Source: Caproicibacter sp047777415 (GTDB lineage Bacteria; Bacillota; Clostridia; Oscillospirales; Acutalibacteraceae). Taken from it: 64,000 bases of DNA. Positions 50,236-59,991 of this stretch are shown one piece after another; positions within the stretch are counted from its first letter, which is position 1; each line of letters begins with the position of its first letter. The position numbers and the translations under genes were made by a program. The notes under the pieces are model-generated. The model saw only the letters and a list, made by a program, of their open reading frames with translations. It was not told where the DNA came from and searched no databases. The stretch covers positions 1 to 64,000 of the forward strand of contig JBKEEO010000002.1 of assembly GCA_047777415.1 (NCBI GenBank), read 5' to 3'.

Positions 50236-51567
50236 TTAGACAATACCTTGTGCGAGCATTGCATCGGCCACCTTGATAAAGCCCGCGATGTTGGCGCCGG
50301 CCACATAATTTTTGGGGCAGCCGTATTGTTCTGCCGCATTGGAAATATTGTTGAAGATATTTTCCATAATGCCTTTGAGTTTCTGGTCGACTTCCTCAAA
50401 GCTCCAAGTAAGGCGCATGCTGTTTTGGCTCATTTCAAGAGCGGATACGGCAACACCGCCCGCGTTAGCAGCTTTTCCGGGGGCAAATAAGACACCGTGT
50501 TCCTGAAGATATTTCGTGGCCTCAATGCTGGTCGGCATATTGGCACCTTCGGCTACCGCTATGACACCATTTTTCACAAGTGCCTTGGCGTCATCAATGA
50601 GCAGTTCATTCTGCGTTGCACAGGGCAGTGCGATATCGCATGGAGTATTCCAAACGCCCTTGCCTTCACGATAGACGGAATTCGGACGATAAGCCTTATA
50701 CTCTGACAAACGGCCGCGCTTTACTTCCTTGATTTCCTTGATAGCTTTCAGGTCAATGCCGTCGGCATCGTAAATCCAACCGGTGGAATCGCTCATGGTA
50801 ACCACTTTGCCGCCCAAAGCCTGCGCTTTTTCACAAGCGTAGATTGCAACATTGCCCGCGCCGGAAATTGCAATTGTTTTGCCCTTGATAGACTGTCCGT
50901 TTTTGCGAAGCATTGCATCGGTTAAGTAGAGCAGGCCGTAACCGGTTGCTTCTGTTCGAACAAGCGAGCCGCCGAAATTTAATCCCTTGCCGGTCAAAAT
51001 ACCGGTATATTCATTGCGCAAACGTTTATACTGACCGAACAGGAATCCAATTTCACGCGCACCTACGCCGATATCACCGGCGGGAACATCCGTGTCCGGC
51101 CCAATGTGACGATACAGTTCCGTCATAAAGCTTTGGCAGAAAGCCATTACTTCACGGTCGGATTTGCCTTTTGGGTCAAAATCTGAGCCGCCTTTGCCGC
51201 CGCCAATCGGCAAACCTGTCAGTGAATTTTTAAAGACTTGTTCAAATCCTAGAAATTTAATGGTACCCAATTTCACAGATGGGTGCAGGCGAAGTCCACC
51301 TTTGTAAGGGCCGATGGCATTGTTAAACTGAACACGATATCCGCGGTTGACCTGCACTTTTCCATTGTCATCCGTCCATGCCACGCGGAACATGATTTGT
51401 CGGTCCGGTTCTGTAATTCTCTCAATAATGCCCGCTTGCTGATATTTGGGATTTTGCTCAATCACAGGAGTCAGCGATTCCAGAACTTCCGTTGCAGCTT
51501 GAATGAATTCAGGTTCGCCTTGATTTTTCTCAATCAGTTTTGCTAATTGTTCGTCCATGTAATTCAT
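50236..51567 (-). CDS. gdhA: NADP-specific glutamate dehydrogenase
   Basis: 443 residues, the hexameric bacterial GDH size. Catalytic glycine/lysine motif GLPIGGGKGGSDFDPKG, YKGGLRLHPSVKLGTIKFLG, and the nucleotide fold IAISGAGNVAIYAC with the MSDSTGWIYD segment typical of NADP enzymes. It assimilates ammonia into glutamate. ATG at 51567 behind GGGGGCAC. Monocistronic, with its own terminator. Confidence 0.96.
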   Translation of the reverse strand: MNYMDEQLAKLIEKNQGEPEFIQAATEVLESLTPVIEQNPKYQQAGIIERITEPDRQIMFRVAWTDDNGKVQVNRGYRVQFNNAIGPYKGGLRLHPSVKLGTIKFLGFEQVFKNSLTGLPIGGGKGGSDFDPKGKSDREVMAFCQSFMTELYRHIGPDTDVPAGDIGVGAREIGFLFGQYKRLRNEYTGILTGKGLNFGGSLVRTEATGYGLLYLTDAMLRKNGQSIKGKTIAISGAGNVAIYACEKAQALGGKVVTMSDSTGWIYDADGIDLKAIKEIKEVKRGRLSEYKAYRPNSVYREGKGVWNTPCDIALPCATQNELLIDDAKALVKNGVIAVAEGANMPTSIEATKYLQEHGVLFAPGKAANAGGVAVSALEMSQNSMRLTWSFEEVDQKLKGIMENIFNNISNAAEQYGCPKNYVAGANIAGFIKVADAMLAQGIV

Positions 51568-51757
51568 TTTTGTGCCCCCAATGAATGTAATGTATGATTA
51601 TTTAATTTATCACAAAAAACTTTATTTTTCAATGTTTTTTGCAAGTTTGACGTGCTTTTTAATCGAAATTTGGGTAAAAAAGTTAAATAAAATTATATTT
51701 CTGCGAATAGTTCTGAAAGAAAAATGAAATAAGTTGCAATTCTTTTCAGCAATTTTC

Positions 51758-51773
51758 AGATGAGGTTTCATCT
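51758..51773 (+). other. Short hairpin with T-run in the gdhA-glgB gap
   Basis: AGATGA, GGTT, TCATCT, then TTTTTT. Small for a terminator. Apart from this and the glgB promoter, the 426-bp AT-rich gap 51568-51993 shows nothing I can name. Confidence 0.35.
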
Positions 51774-51933
51774 TTTTTTATGCTTGTGCGGATGAAACAG
51801 GAATCGACAAATACAGTATGGTATGATAAGGGAGAATGAATCATTACAAAGAAAACCGTCTATTTTTTATAACAAAACAAACAAAAATAATTGAGTTTGA
51901 GTCCGAATAACATACAAAAATAACTAGAATTAC

Positions 51934-51961
51934 TTGATATTTTTCCATATTGTGTTATGAT
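51934..51961 (+). promoter_or_regulatory. Promoter of the glycogen operon
   Basis: TTGATA (51934-51939), 16 bp, TATGAT (51956-51961), about 32 bp before the glgB ATG. Confidence 0.6.
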
Positions 51962-51993
51962 AAAGACAATCTACATAAAGGTGGCCGAACAGC

Positions 51994-53955
51994 ATGCGGA
52001 AAAAAGAAGTGCATGGCGTGATGGATCCGGCGTTAACAGCATTCTTGGAGGGGACAAACGCCAGAGCTTTTGACTATATGGGAGTACATAAATCTTCCCG
52101 CAACGGTCGGGACGGTATGGTTTGCCGCGTTTGGGCGCCGCATGCCGTACAGGTTTCCATTGTTGGTGATTTTAATCATTGGAAGGCCGGGAATGATCCA
52201 ATGGAACCAATAGGCGGCGGCGTATGGGAATGCTTTTTGCCCACAGTTTGGAATCAATTTGATTCCTACAAATTTTGTATTGTTACGGAGGACGGGAGAA
52301 CGCTGTATAAAAGCGACCCCTATGCGTATCATTTTGAATCCGGGTCTGAAATGGCGTCTAAGTATTATGACATTGAAGGCTTTCCTTGGAAAGACGGGGC
52401 ATGGATGCGGCACAAAGCAGCAAAACCGCATTACTCGCAGCCTGTTAACATTTATGAAATCCATGCAGGATCCTGGAAAAGACATCCGGACGGCAGTGTT
52501 TTGTCCTATGACGAATTGGCGGACGAGCTGGTTCCGTACCTAAAAGATATGGGCTACACGCATGTGGAGCTCATGCCGTTAACCGAATACCCTTATGAAG
52601 GTTCTTGGGGATACCAGGTGACCGGATATTTTGCACCCACCGCCCGTTATGGGGAGCCGAAGCAGTTTATGAGCTTTGTGGAAAGATGCCACAAAGCCGG
52701 AATCGGTGTGATATTAGACTGGGTTCCCGCCCATTTTCCGAAAGATGAATTCGGTCTTGCCCGGTTTGACGGCACACCTTGTTATGAATATGCCGACCCC
52801 AGAAAAGGGGAGCACCGTGACTGGGGTACGCTGGTTTTCGATTACGGGCGCAAGGAAGTTGTGAGCTTTTTGATTTCCAGCGCGGTTTTCTGGCTGGAAA
52901 AATATCATGTGGACGGGATTCGCGTGGATGCAGTCGCATCTATGCTTTACTTGGATTACAGCAGAAAGGAAGGAGAGTGGGTCCCGAACAAAAATGGCGG
53001 AAGAGAAAATCTGGAGGCTATAGCGTTTCTGCAAAAACTCAATGAAGTGGTTTTCGCCAAATTTCCCACTGTTATGATGATTGCGGAGGAATCTACCGCA
53101 TGGCCGATGGTTTCCCGCCCCACCTATTCCGGAGGGTTGGGCTTTAATTACAAATGGAACATGGGCTGGATGAACGATATGCTGCATTACATAACGCTCG
53201 ATCCCATCTACCGACCATATAACCATGATAACTTAACTTTTTCTTTTTTCTACGCATTTTCAGAAAATTTCATTCTTCCTATTTCGCACGATGAGGTGGT
53301 GCATGGGAAAAGCTCGCTCATCAGCAAGATGCCCGGCAGCTACGAGCAAAAATTTGCGGGCGTGCGGGCATTTTTGTGCTATATGATGGCACACCCGGGC
53401 AAAAAATTGATTTTCATGGGCACGGAATTCAGCCAATTCATTGAATGGAACTATCGTCAAGGACTCGACTGGTTGCTGCTCGACTATGAACAGCACCGCA
53501 AGCAGCAGACTTTTTTCCGCGACCTGAATCACTTTTATTTAAAGACACCGGCACTTTGGGAAGTAGATTTTACATGGGAAGGATTTTCTTGGATATCCAA
53601 CGACGATTATAAACAAAGTGTAATTGCATTTCGGCGAATTGATAAATCCGGCAGAGAAGTCATTGCAGTCTGTAATTTTCAGCCGGTGCGGCGGGATCTC
53701 TACCGCATAGGAGTTCCTTTTGACGGCATCTATGAAGAAATTTTTACATCCGATGCTGTAAAATACGGGGGAAGCGGCATACATAACGGTTCCTCCATAA
53801 GAAGTGAAAATATCCCAATGCATGGCTGTGAGCAATCCATCAGCCTTACGTTGCCGCCTCTTTCCGTTCTCTATCTGAAGTGCAAACGCCGCAGGAAACG
53901 TAAGGGCGTATCATCAAAGCCGAACAAGGAGCGGCAAAGCATGGGAAAATCGTAA
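51994..53955 (+). CDS. glgB: 1,4-alpha-glucan branching enzyme
   Basis: 653 residues; introduces alpha-1,6 branches into glycogen. CBM48 N-domain (VCRVWAPHAVQVSIVGDFNHW), then a GH13 barrel: VILDWVPAHFP, DGIRVDAVASMLYLDY (nucleophile Asp), MMIAEESTAWP (acid Glu), and LPISHDEVVHGK. The C-terminal ~25 residues are basic (KRRRKRKGVSSK). First gene of glgB-glgC-glgD-glgA, 34 bp before glgC. Confidence 0.96.
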   Translation: MRKKEVHGVMDPALTAFLEGTNARAFDYMGVHKSSRNGRDGMVCRVWAPHAVQVSIVGDFNHWKAGNDPMEPIGGGVWECFLPTVWNQFDSYKFCIVTEDGRTLYKSDPYAYHFESGSEMASKYYDIEGFPWKDGAWMRHKAAKPHYSQPVNIYEIHAGSWKRHPDGSVLSYDELADELVPYLKDMGYTHVELMPLTEYPYEGSWGYQVTGYFAPTARYGEPKQFMSFVERCHKAGIGVILDWVPAHFPKDEFGLARFDGTPCYEYADPRKGEHRDWGTLVFDYGRKEVVSFLISSAVFWLEKYHVDGIRVDAVASMLYLDYSRKEGEWVPNKNGGRENLEAIAFLQKLNEVVFAKFPTVMMIAEESTAWPMVSRPTYSGGLGFNYKWNMGWMNDMLHYITLDPIYRPYNHDNLTFSFFYAFSENFILPISHDEVVHGKSSLISKMPGSYEQKFAGVRAFLCYMMAHPGKKLIFMGTEFSQFIEWNYRQGLDWLLLDYEQHRKQQTFFRDLNHFYLKTPALWEVDFTWEGFSWISNDDYKQSVIAFRRIDKSGREVIAVCNFQPVRRDLYRIGVPFDGIYEEIFTSDAVKYGGSGIHNGSSIRSENIPMHGCEQSISLTLPPLSVLYLKCKRRRKRKGVSSKPNKERQSMGKS

Positions 53956-53989
53956 GTTACAGAGCGTAACGAGTCAAAGGAGGAATCAC

Positions 53990-55225
53990 ATGTTGCCAAA
54001 GCAACAGGTTGTAGCTATGCTGCTGGCAGGAGGTCAAGGCAGCAGGCTGGGGGTGCTGACAAAAAATCTTGCAAAGCCCGCCATGCCCTACGGTGGTAAA
54101 TATCGGATTATTGATTTTCCATTGTCCAATTGCGTCAATTCCGGAATAGAAACTGTTGGTGTCCTGACACAATATCAGCCATTGATTTTGAATGAATATA
54201 TTGGGAATGGTCAGCCGTGGGATTTGGACAGCATGAACGCGGGAGTTCATGTGCTGCCGCCGTTTCAGCGCAGCCGTAAATCCGACTGGTATAAAGGAAC
54301 TGCCAATGCGATTTATCAAAATATCCCATTTATTGAGCGGTATCATCCCGATTATGTCATTGTGCTTTCCGGTGACCATATCTACAAGATGGATTATTCC
54401 AAAATGATTTCCTTTCACAAGGAAAAACAGGCCGATTGCACCATTGCAACCATTGAAGTTCCGCTTGAGGATGCTTCACGATTTGGAATTCTCAATACCA
54501 ATCCGGATGGTTCCGTTTATGAATTTGAAGAGAAACCGAAACATCCGAAAAATAACCAAGCTTCCATGGGAATTTATGTTTTCAGCTGGGAAAAACTTCG
54601 GGCCTATCTGGAAGCGGATGAGGCGAACCCGAAGTCTTCCAAAGATTTCGGCAAGGATGTTCTTCCAGCCATGCTGAATGCGGGAGAGCGCGTCTTTGCG
54701 TATCCTTTTGAAGGGTATTGGAAGGATGTTGGCACCATTGACAGTCTGTGGGAATCCAACATGGATTTGCTGGACCCGAACGTCCCGTTGGATTTAAATG
54801 AGAAAAGTTGGAAAATCTATACGCGCAATCCCGTGATGCCCCCGAGTTATATTGCGCAAGGCGCAAAGGTGCAGAATTCGCTTGTGGCCGAGGGGAGCAG
54901 CGTCTACGGGGAAATCGATTTTGCCGTATTATTTTCAGGAGTTTACATTGCCCCGGGAGCGGTCGTTCGGGACTCCATTATTATGCCGAATACGCGGATT
55001 GAGGAAGGCGCCGTTGTGCAGTATGCCATTGTCGGCGAGGACTGCGTTATCGGCAAAAATGCGAAAATTGGAGCCCGTCCGGAGGATATTGAGAATAAAG
55101 AGGAATGGGGCGTGACGGTTGTCGGCAACGGATGTACCGTATCATACAAAGCGGTCATTCCGCCAAAAGCCATGATTGATTCTGAAATAAAACAGGGGGA
55201 GGCCGTGAAAAATGCGCGGAAATAA
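53990..55225 (+). CDS. glgC: Glucose-1-phosphate adenylyltransferase, catalytic subunit GlgC
   Basis: 411 residues; makes ADP-glucose, the glycogen precursor. AMLLAGGQGSRLGVLTKNLAKPA nucleotide loop (residues 8 on), YRIIDFPLSNCVNSGI, the catalytic IVLSGDHIYKMDYSKM with Asp, FEEKPKHPK (substrate Lys region), and a left-handed beta-helix C-domain. Good AGGAGG before ATG 53990. Overlaps glgD by 14 bp; in Firmicutes GlgC and GlgD form a heterotetramer. Confidence 0.95.
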   Translation: MLPKQQVVAMLLAGGQGSRLGVLTKNLAKPAMPYGGKYRIIDFPLSNCVNSGIETVGVLTQYQPLILNEYIGNGQPWDLDSMNAGVHVLPPFQRSRKSDWYKGTANAIYQNIPFIERYHPDYVIVLSGDHIYKMDYSKMISFHKEKQADCTIATIEVPLEDASRFGILNTNPDGSVYEFEEKPKHPKNNQASMGIYVFSWEKLRAYLEADEANPKSSKDFGKDVLPAMLNAGERVFAYPFEGYWKDVGTIDSLWESNMDLLDPNVPLDLNEKSWKIYTRNPVMPPSYIAQGAKVQNSLVAEGSSVYGEIDFAVLFSGVYIAPGAVVRDSIIMPNTRIEEGAVVQYAIVGEDCVIGKNAKIGARPEDIENKEEWGVTVVGNGCTVSYKAVIPPKAMIDSEIKQGEAVKNARK

Positions 55226-56324
55226 TATGCTTGGGCTGATTTTTTCCAACATACACGAGGAAAAGCTGCGCGACCTAACCGAAATACGGCCCATGGGTTC
55301 CGTGCCGTTCGGAGGACGGTATCGGCTAATTGATTTTCCCCTTTCCAATATGGTAAATTCAGGAATTAATAAGGTCGGCGTTATTACAAAAACCAACTAT
55401 CAGTCCCTCATGGATCATCTCGGTTCCGGAAAAGCGTGGGATCTTTCCCGCAAAAGAGAAGGGCTTTACATATTGCCGCCGTTTAGCGGTACGCGCATGG
55501 GCAATAACCGAATTGAGTCATTGGACTCCATCCGAAGATTTTTGGAAAATTCCAGGGAAGATCTTGTGCTGATGACGGACAGCGATGTCGTGTGCAATAT
55601 TGATTATTCGGACGTTGCATCCTTTCATCTTCAGAACAAGGCTGACATCACGCTGGTCAGCCGCTATGGACGCCTGCCCAAAAATATCAGCAACCCGCTG
55701 GTGCTCACGGTGGGAACTGACGGCAGAGTTACCGATTTGCGCATTAACCCCCGAACAGAAGGAGACTGCTGTTACGGAATGGGAATGGTCCTAATCGGGC
55801 GGGAGCTTTTGATTCGTCTGGTGGACGATTGCGTCAGCCGAAATTTATACAGTTTTAAACGCGATTTGCTCCAGCGCAACCTACATTTTCTGCGAATCTA
55901 TTCTTATCAATTTGATGGATATGCGCAGATGATTTGTTCTCCCGTTTCCTATTTTGCGGCCAATATGGAACTGATGCAGCCGCATGTTCGGGAGAAGCTG
56001 TTTTGTCCGGATCGGCCGATTTACACCAAAGTGCGGGATGACATGCCAGCTCGGTACGGTTTGGGGTCGGAAGTTTCCAATTCTTTGATTGCCGATGGCT
56101 GTGTAATTGAAGGAACGGTACGCAATAGTGTGCTGTTCCGCGGAGTTCATGTCGGCAAAGGGGCCGTTGTGGAAAACTGCGTCATTTTGCAGGACGGAAC
56201 AATTCATTCGGGGTGCAGGCTGAAATATGTTATCACGGATAAAAATGTTTTGATTCAGAATGACCGTTCCTTGCTGGGATTTCAGTCTTACCCGATTTTC
56301 ATCAGCAAGGGCAGCATCGTCTAA
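55212..56324 (+). CDS. glgD: Glucose-1-phosphate adenylyltransferase, regulatory-type subunit GlgD
   Basis: 370 residues, homologous to GlgC but lacking the GGxGxRL nucleotide loop: the N-terminus reads GLIFSNIHEEKLRDLTEIRP instead, as in other GlgD proteins. It retains YRLIDFPLSNMVNSGI and ends in a beta-helix domain. The ATG at 55212, inside the end of glgC, has GGGGGAGG upstream. Expected to boost GlgC activity rather than catalyse. Confidence 0.94.
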   Translation: MRGNNMLGLIFSNIHEEKLRDLTEIRPMGSVPFGGRYRLIDFPLSNMVNSGINKVGVITKTNYQSLMDHLGSGKAWDLSRKREGLYILPPFSGTRMGNNRIESLDSIRRFLENSREDLVLMTDSDVVCNIDYSDVASFHLQNKADITLVSRYGRLPKNISNPLVLTVGTDGRVTDLRINPRTEGDCCYGMGMVLIGRELLIRLVDDCVSRNLYSFKRDLLQRNLHFLRIYSYQFDGYAQMICSPVSYFAANMELMQPHVREKLFCPDRPIYTKVRDDMPARYGLGSEVSNSLIADGCVIEGTVRNSVLFRGVHVGKGAVVENCVILQDGTIHSGCRLKYVITDKNVLIQNDRSLLGFQSYPIFISKGSIV

Positions 56325-56361
56325 ATGGTTTGCAGGTATTGGAATGGATGAGTAAGGAGGT

Positions 56362-57795
56362 ATGAAAATGAAGGTACTGTACTGCACAAGCGAGGCGAGG
56401 CCCTTTGCTTCCACGGGAGGACTGGCGGAAGTGTCGGGTTCACTGCCCAAGGCGCTCAGGCTGCGTTTAATCGGCTGTCGAGTGGTTATGCCTCTGTATG
56501 AGGATATTCCGCAGGAGCTACGTGACGAAATGAAATTTATCACCAGTTTGTCGGTTCCGGTTGCATGGCGCAGGCAATACTGCGGCGTATTTGAAACGCG
56601 CGTTGGAAATGTGATTTACTACTTGATTGACAATCAGTATTATTTTAAGCGTCACGGTTTGTATGGACATTTCGATGATGCGGAACGATTTGCGTTTTTT
56701 TCCAGAGCCGTTTTGGAAATGTTGCCTTACATTGAGTTTAAACCGGATATTATCCACGCGAACGACTGGCAGACTGCGCTGGTTCCCGTGTTTTTCAGCC
56801 AGTTCTACGCGGAGAAGGACTGGTACCGCGGCATGAAAACGGTGTTAACCATTCATAATATCCAGTATCAGGGAAAATATGGTGAGGAAGTTCTGCAGGA
56901 CGTTGTGGGTCTGCCAAAGAGTGCCCTGCCGATTATGCAGTTCGACGAATGTATCAATTTTCTCAAGGGCGGAATTGAATGCGCCAACCGCGTGACCACC
57001 GTCAGCCCAACTTATGCTTCGGAAATTTTAGATCCGTGGTATTCCCATGGACTGGACAGCATTCTGCTTGAGCGCAAATGGAAACTCAGCGGAATTCTCA
57101 ACGGAATTGATACGGACGTGTATAATCCCGAAACGGATCCCGATATTTATGCAAACTATTCCGCTGAAGATCTGACCGGAAAACAAGAAAATAAAATTCA
57201 GCTGCAGAAACGGCTGAATCTCACTTCGGGGGAGCGTATACCGCTCATTGGCATGGTGACGCGCATGGTCTCCCACAAAGGGCTGGATTTGGTGCGAGAT
57301 TCACTGGATTATTTGCTGGGTTCCACGGACTGTCAGTTTGTGATTCTCGGCTCCGGCGACTGGGAGTATGAAACCTTTTTCCGGCAGCTGCAGGAGCGTT
57401 TTCCGGGGCGTGTCTGTGCCTGTTTTGGATTTGTTCCGGAGCTTTCCCATAAAATCTATGCCGCATCCGATATTTTTTTAATGCCGTCGAAGAGTGAACC
57501 CTGCGGTCTTGCGCAGATGATTGCCCTGCGGTACGGTGCCATTCCCGTAGTGCGTGAAACGGGCGGACTGAAAGATTCCGTTACAGACAGCGGTGATGGC
57601 GAGGGAAACGGTTTTACTTTTCAAAATTATGACAGCGGCGATATGCTGCAGGCAGTGCAGCGGGCCATTCAGGGATACCAAAATCAAGAAGGATGGGAAG
57701 TTCTGACGCGGCGCGCAATGGAATGTGATTTCAGCTGGGGGCATTCTGCAAACCAATATATCCGCATGTACCGCAGTCTTTTAAAAAACGGTTAA
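56362..57795 (+). CDS. glgA: Glycogen synthase (GT5)
   Basis: 477 residues; adds glucose from ADP-glucose. N-terminal Rossmann domain with TSEARPFASTGGLAEVSG; HANDWQTALVP; LTIHNIQYQG; C-terminal MPSKSEPCGLAQMIALRYG and RETGGLKDSV. The N-terminal K-T-G-G-L motif of GlgA, whose Lys contacts ADP-glucose, reads S-T-G-G-L here, a substitution worth noting although the rest of the site looks normal. AAGGAGGT precedes the ATG at 56362. Confidence 0.94.
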   Translation: MKMKVLYCTSEARPFASTGGLAEVSGSLPKALRLRLIGCRVVMPLYEDIPQELRDEMKFITSLSVPVAWRRQYCGVFETRVGNVIYYLIDNQYYFKRHGLYGHFDDAERFAFFSRAVLEMLPYIEFKPDIIHANDWQTALVPVFFSQFYAEKDWYRGMKTVLTIHNIQYQGKYGEEVLQDVVGLPKSALPIMQFDECINFLKGGIECANRVTTVSPTYASEILDPWYSHGLDSILLERKWKLSGILNGIDTDVYNPETDPDIYANYSAEDLTGKQENKIQLQKRLNLTSGERIPLIGMVTRMVSHKGLDLVRDSLDYLLGSTDCQFVILGSGDWEYETFFRQLQERFPGRVCACFGFVPELSHKIYAASDIFLMPSKSEPCGLAQMIALRYGAIPVVRETGGLKDSVTDSGDGEGNGFTFQNYDSGDMLQAVQRAIQGYQNQEGWEVLTRRAMECDFSWGHSANQYIRMYRSLLKNG

Positions 57796-57819
57796 CTTTG
57801 GGTACTGGGGAGAAAATCA

Positions 57820-59145
57820 ATGAAAAACAAACCCAAAACGCGCCGGTATAGTTTTGCGAAAATCTTTCTTTTTTTGCTGCTGTTCCTGTGTGTATGTGCT
57901 TCGGCTTTCACATTTTACCAAATTGCGGATAAAATTCTTGACCTCATGTTCCCGTCGGCTGAAAACCTTACAATGTCTCTGTCTTCATCATCATCGGCCA
58001 AGGAAAAACTGTCATCTTCCGAGGAAATAAACCATACAGCTGTATATACTCCGGTAAAAGGTCTGTTTGCGCCATACAGCGAAGCGGCCCAATTGCGCCT
58101 TGAGAAAATGACTACAAAGGAAAAGGTGGGACAGGTGTTCCTGTTTACCTGTCCGGAAGCTGGTGCAGTCAAGATGATTGACGACTATCAGCCCGGCGGG
58201 TACTGTTTAACCGCAAGAGATTTTGCGGACAAAACCGCCGAACAGGTGCGTAAGACGCTTGCATCTTACCAAAATTCCAGCAAAATCAAAATGATACTTT
58301 GCTGTGATGAAGAAGGCGGCACGGTCGTTCGCATCAGCAAATACTCCGAACTTTCTCCGCAAAAATTCCGTTCTCCGCAGGAGATTTATCGCTTGAGCGG
58401 ACTCGATGGTATTGAACAAGACACAGTGAAGAAAGCGCAGCTGATGAAATCCCTGGGTCTGAACATGAATCTTGCCCCTGTCTGTGATGTGTCGGTGGAT
58501 CCGTCGGATTATATCCATGCTCGGGCATTTGGCCAGAACGCAAAACAGACTGCTGAATTTGTTCGTATTTCTGTAAAAGCTTATCTGCAGGAAGGAGTTG
58601 CCTGCACGCTCAAGCATTTTCCGGGTTATGGAAACAACGAAGACACCCACTCTGGCATTGTCAGGGACAAGCGCAGCTACCAGACATTTCAATTGTATGA
58701 TTTTCTCCCGTTTCAGGCCGGAATTCAAGCAGGTGCCCCCTGCGTGATGGTTTGCCACAATATTGTGGAATGTATGGATTCTCAAAATCCGGCGTCACTT
58801 TCTCCCCAGGTCCATAGAATCCTTAGAGAAACAATCGGCTTTTCCGGCGTTATTATGACGGATGATCTTTCTATGAAGGCAATTACCGATTTCACAAATG
58901 ACCAGAATGCTGCTGTGCAGGCATTTTTGGCCGGAAATGATATCCTGCTGACATCGGATATAAAAAACAGTTTTCGGGCTTTATACGCGGCTGTGGAGGA
59001 CGGAACAATCAGCATGGAACGTTTGGATGAATCCGTCCTGCGCATTCTAGCTTGGAAATACAGCATATGGGAATTTTGTCATAAGAAATTGAAACGGAGT
59101 CGGAGCGCAATATGCGCCCCGACTCCGTTGTACTTTTATTTTTAG
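57820..59145 (+). CDS. Membrane-anchored glycoside hydrolase family 3 (NagZ-like), C-terminus frameshifted
   Basis: 441 residues with an N-terminal membrane anchor (IFLFLLLFLCVCASAFTFY) and a Ser-rich linker, then a GH3 barrel: DEEGGTVVRI, ALKHFPGYGNNEDTH-like (TLKHFPGYGNNEDTHSG), and the nucleophile in IMTDDLSMKAI. Resembles beta-N-acetylhexosaminidases of cell-wall turnover. After RILAWKYS the reading frame runs through the transcription terminator (59094-59128). In another frame the family-like ending M-G-I-L-S-stop (59069-59084) follows directly. A 2-bp AT insertion or 1-bp loss at about 59066 would explain this, so the last ~25 residues are probably not native. Catalytic residues are intact. 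Confidence 0.85.
   Translation: MKNKPKTRRYSFAKIFLFLLLFLCVCASAFTFYQIADKILDLMFPSAENLTMSLSSSSSAKEKLSSSEEINHTAVYTPVKGLFAPYSEAAQLRLEKMTTKEKVGQVFLFTCPEAGAVKMIDDYQPGGYCLTARDFADKTAEQVRKTLASYQNSSKIKMILCCDEEGGTVVRISKYSELSPQKFRSPQEIYRLSGLDGIEQDTVKKAQLMKSLGLNMNLAPVCDVSVDPSDYIHARAFGQNAKQTAEFVRISVKAYLQEGVACTLKHFPGYGNNEDTHSGIVRDKRSYQTFQLYDFLPFQAGIQAGAPCVMVCHNIVECMDSQNPASLSPQVHRILRETIGFSGVIMTDDLSMKAITDFTNDQNAAVQAFLAGNDILLTSDIKNSFRALYAAVEDGTISMERLDESVLRILAWKYSIWEFCHKKLKRSRSAICAPTPLYFYF
59094..59128 (+). terminator. Terminator of the glycogen/GH3 unit, overlapped by the GH3 reading frame
   Basis: ACGGAGTCGGAGCGC, AATAT, GCGCCCCGACTCCGT, then TGTACTTTTATTTTT. One mismatch (A/C) in a 15-bp stem. A strong terminator should lie after, not inside, the coding sequence. 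Confidence 0.92.
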
Positions 59146-59184
59146 CTTGTTCTGCTTGCAAACACAGAAAGCCGTGGTATAATT

Positions 59185-59889
59185 TTATTTGGATTGTTTT
59201 TTCGCACCCATCCGCGCTTCCGAATTTTGAATCAGGTTATAAAGAGAAGAAGCAAACAGAGGATATTCTGCGGAAAGCTTTTCTTGCGAAAGGGATGGAA
59301 TGGCGTTTTTATCCACGCCTTCCATGGAATCCACTTTATCTCCGGATAACAGACATTCTGCGTTAGAAAGTGCAATGTGCTGCGCTGCGCAGGAACGTCC
59401 CGAACTAAGTTTTAAAGGAATGGAGAAAAGCCCCTGCGGATTTTTTGGATTCGCGGAGTAGAGCATGCGAAATACTTTATAAATCGAAAGATTCAAGTAT
59501 GCGGAAACTTCCATAATCAACGCTTTGTTTCCGCATTTTTGCAGAATTCCGTAAATGATATTAAGGGAATTTGCAATTAACTTTTTGTTCAGTACGGGCA
59601 AAAGGCTTCCACGCAGGATGTTTTCCTTGCCTGCAGCGTCCGGTTCCGGGATATCCTCCACCGATATTGTGGTGCCGTGCCGGTCAAGGGTTCTGCCGAG
59701 CAGATAGTCGCAGGATACATTATAGTAATCCGCGACACGCACCACAAAGTCGAGCCCGCACTCACGAATTCCTTTTTCATAATGGGAGAGCAACGCCTGG
59801 GAGATGCCTAAATCTCCGGCGGCCTTTTTTTGGCTGTACCCACGTTCCTTGCGCAGCAAGGTGATGATTCTGGAAAAACTGCTGTTCAT
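59185..59889 (-). CDS. XRE-family helix-turn-helix regulator
   Basis: 234 residues from the ATG at 59889 (AGGGGATAGTC upstream). N-terminal Cro/CI-type HTH: IITLLRKERGYSQKKAAGDLGISQALLSHYEKGIRECGLD, then VADYYNVSCDYLLGRT, the standard XRE continuation. The remaining ~140 residues are a mostly helical domain of unknown ligand. In-frame codons up to 60051 run into the IS481-like element and are not part of the gene. Divergent from the phosphatase gene; an insertion element now separates them. Confidence 0.85.
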   Translation of the reverse strand: MNSSFSRIITLLRKERGYSQKKAAGDLGISQALLSHYEKGIRECGLDFVVRVADYYNVSCDYLLGRTLDRHGTTISVEDIPEPDAAGKENILRGSLLPVLNKKLIANSLNIIYGILQKCGNKALIMEVSAYLNLSIYKVFRMLYSANPKNPQGLFSIPLKLSSGRSCAAQHIALSNAECLLSGDKVDSMEGVDKNAIPSLSQEKLSAEYPLFASSLYNLIQNSEARMGAKKQSK

Positions 59890-59991
59890 TTGACTATCCC
59901 CTGTCGAATCCGGTATAATAAACGCGAAGTAAAGTATACAATAAATATAACAACTTGTAAAGCCGCTAGATATCGTACCTCGGCAGCCGAA

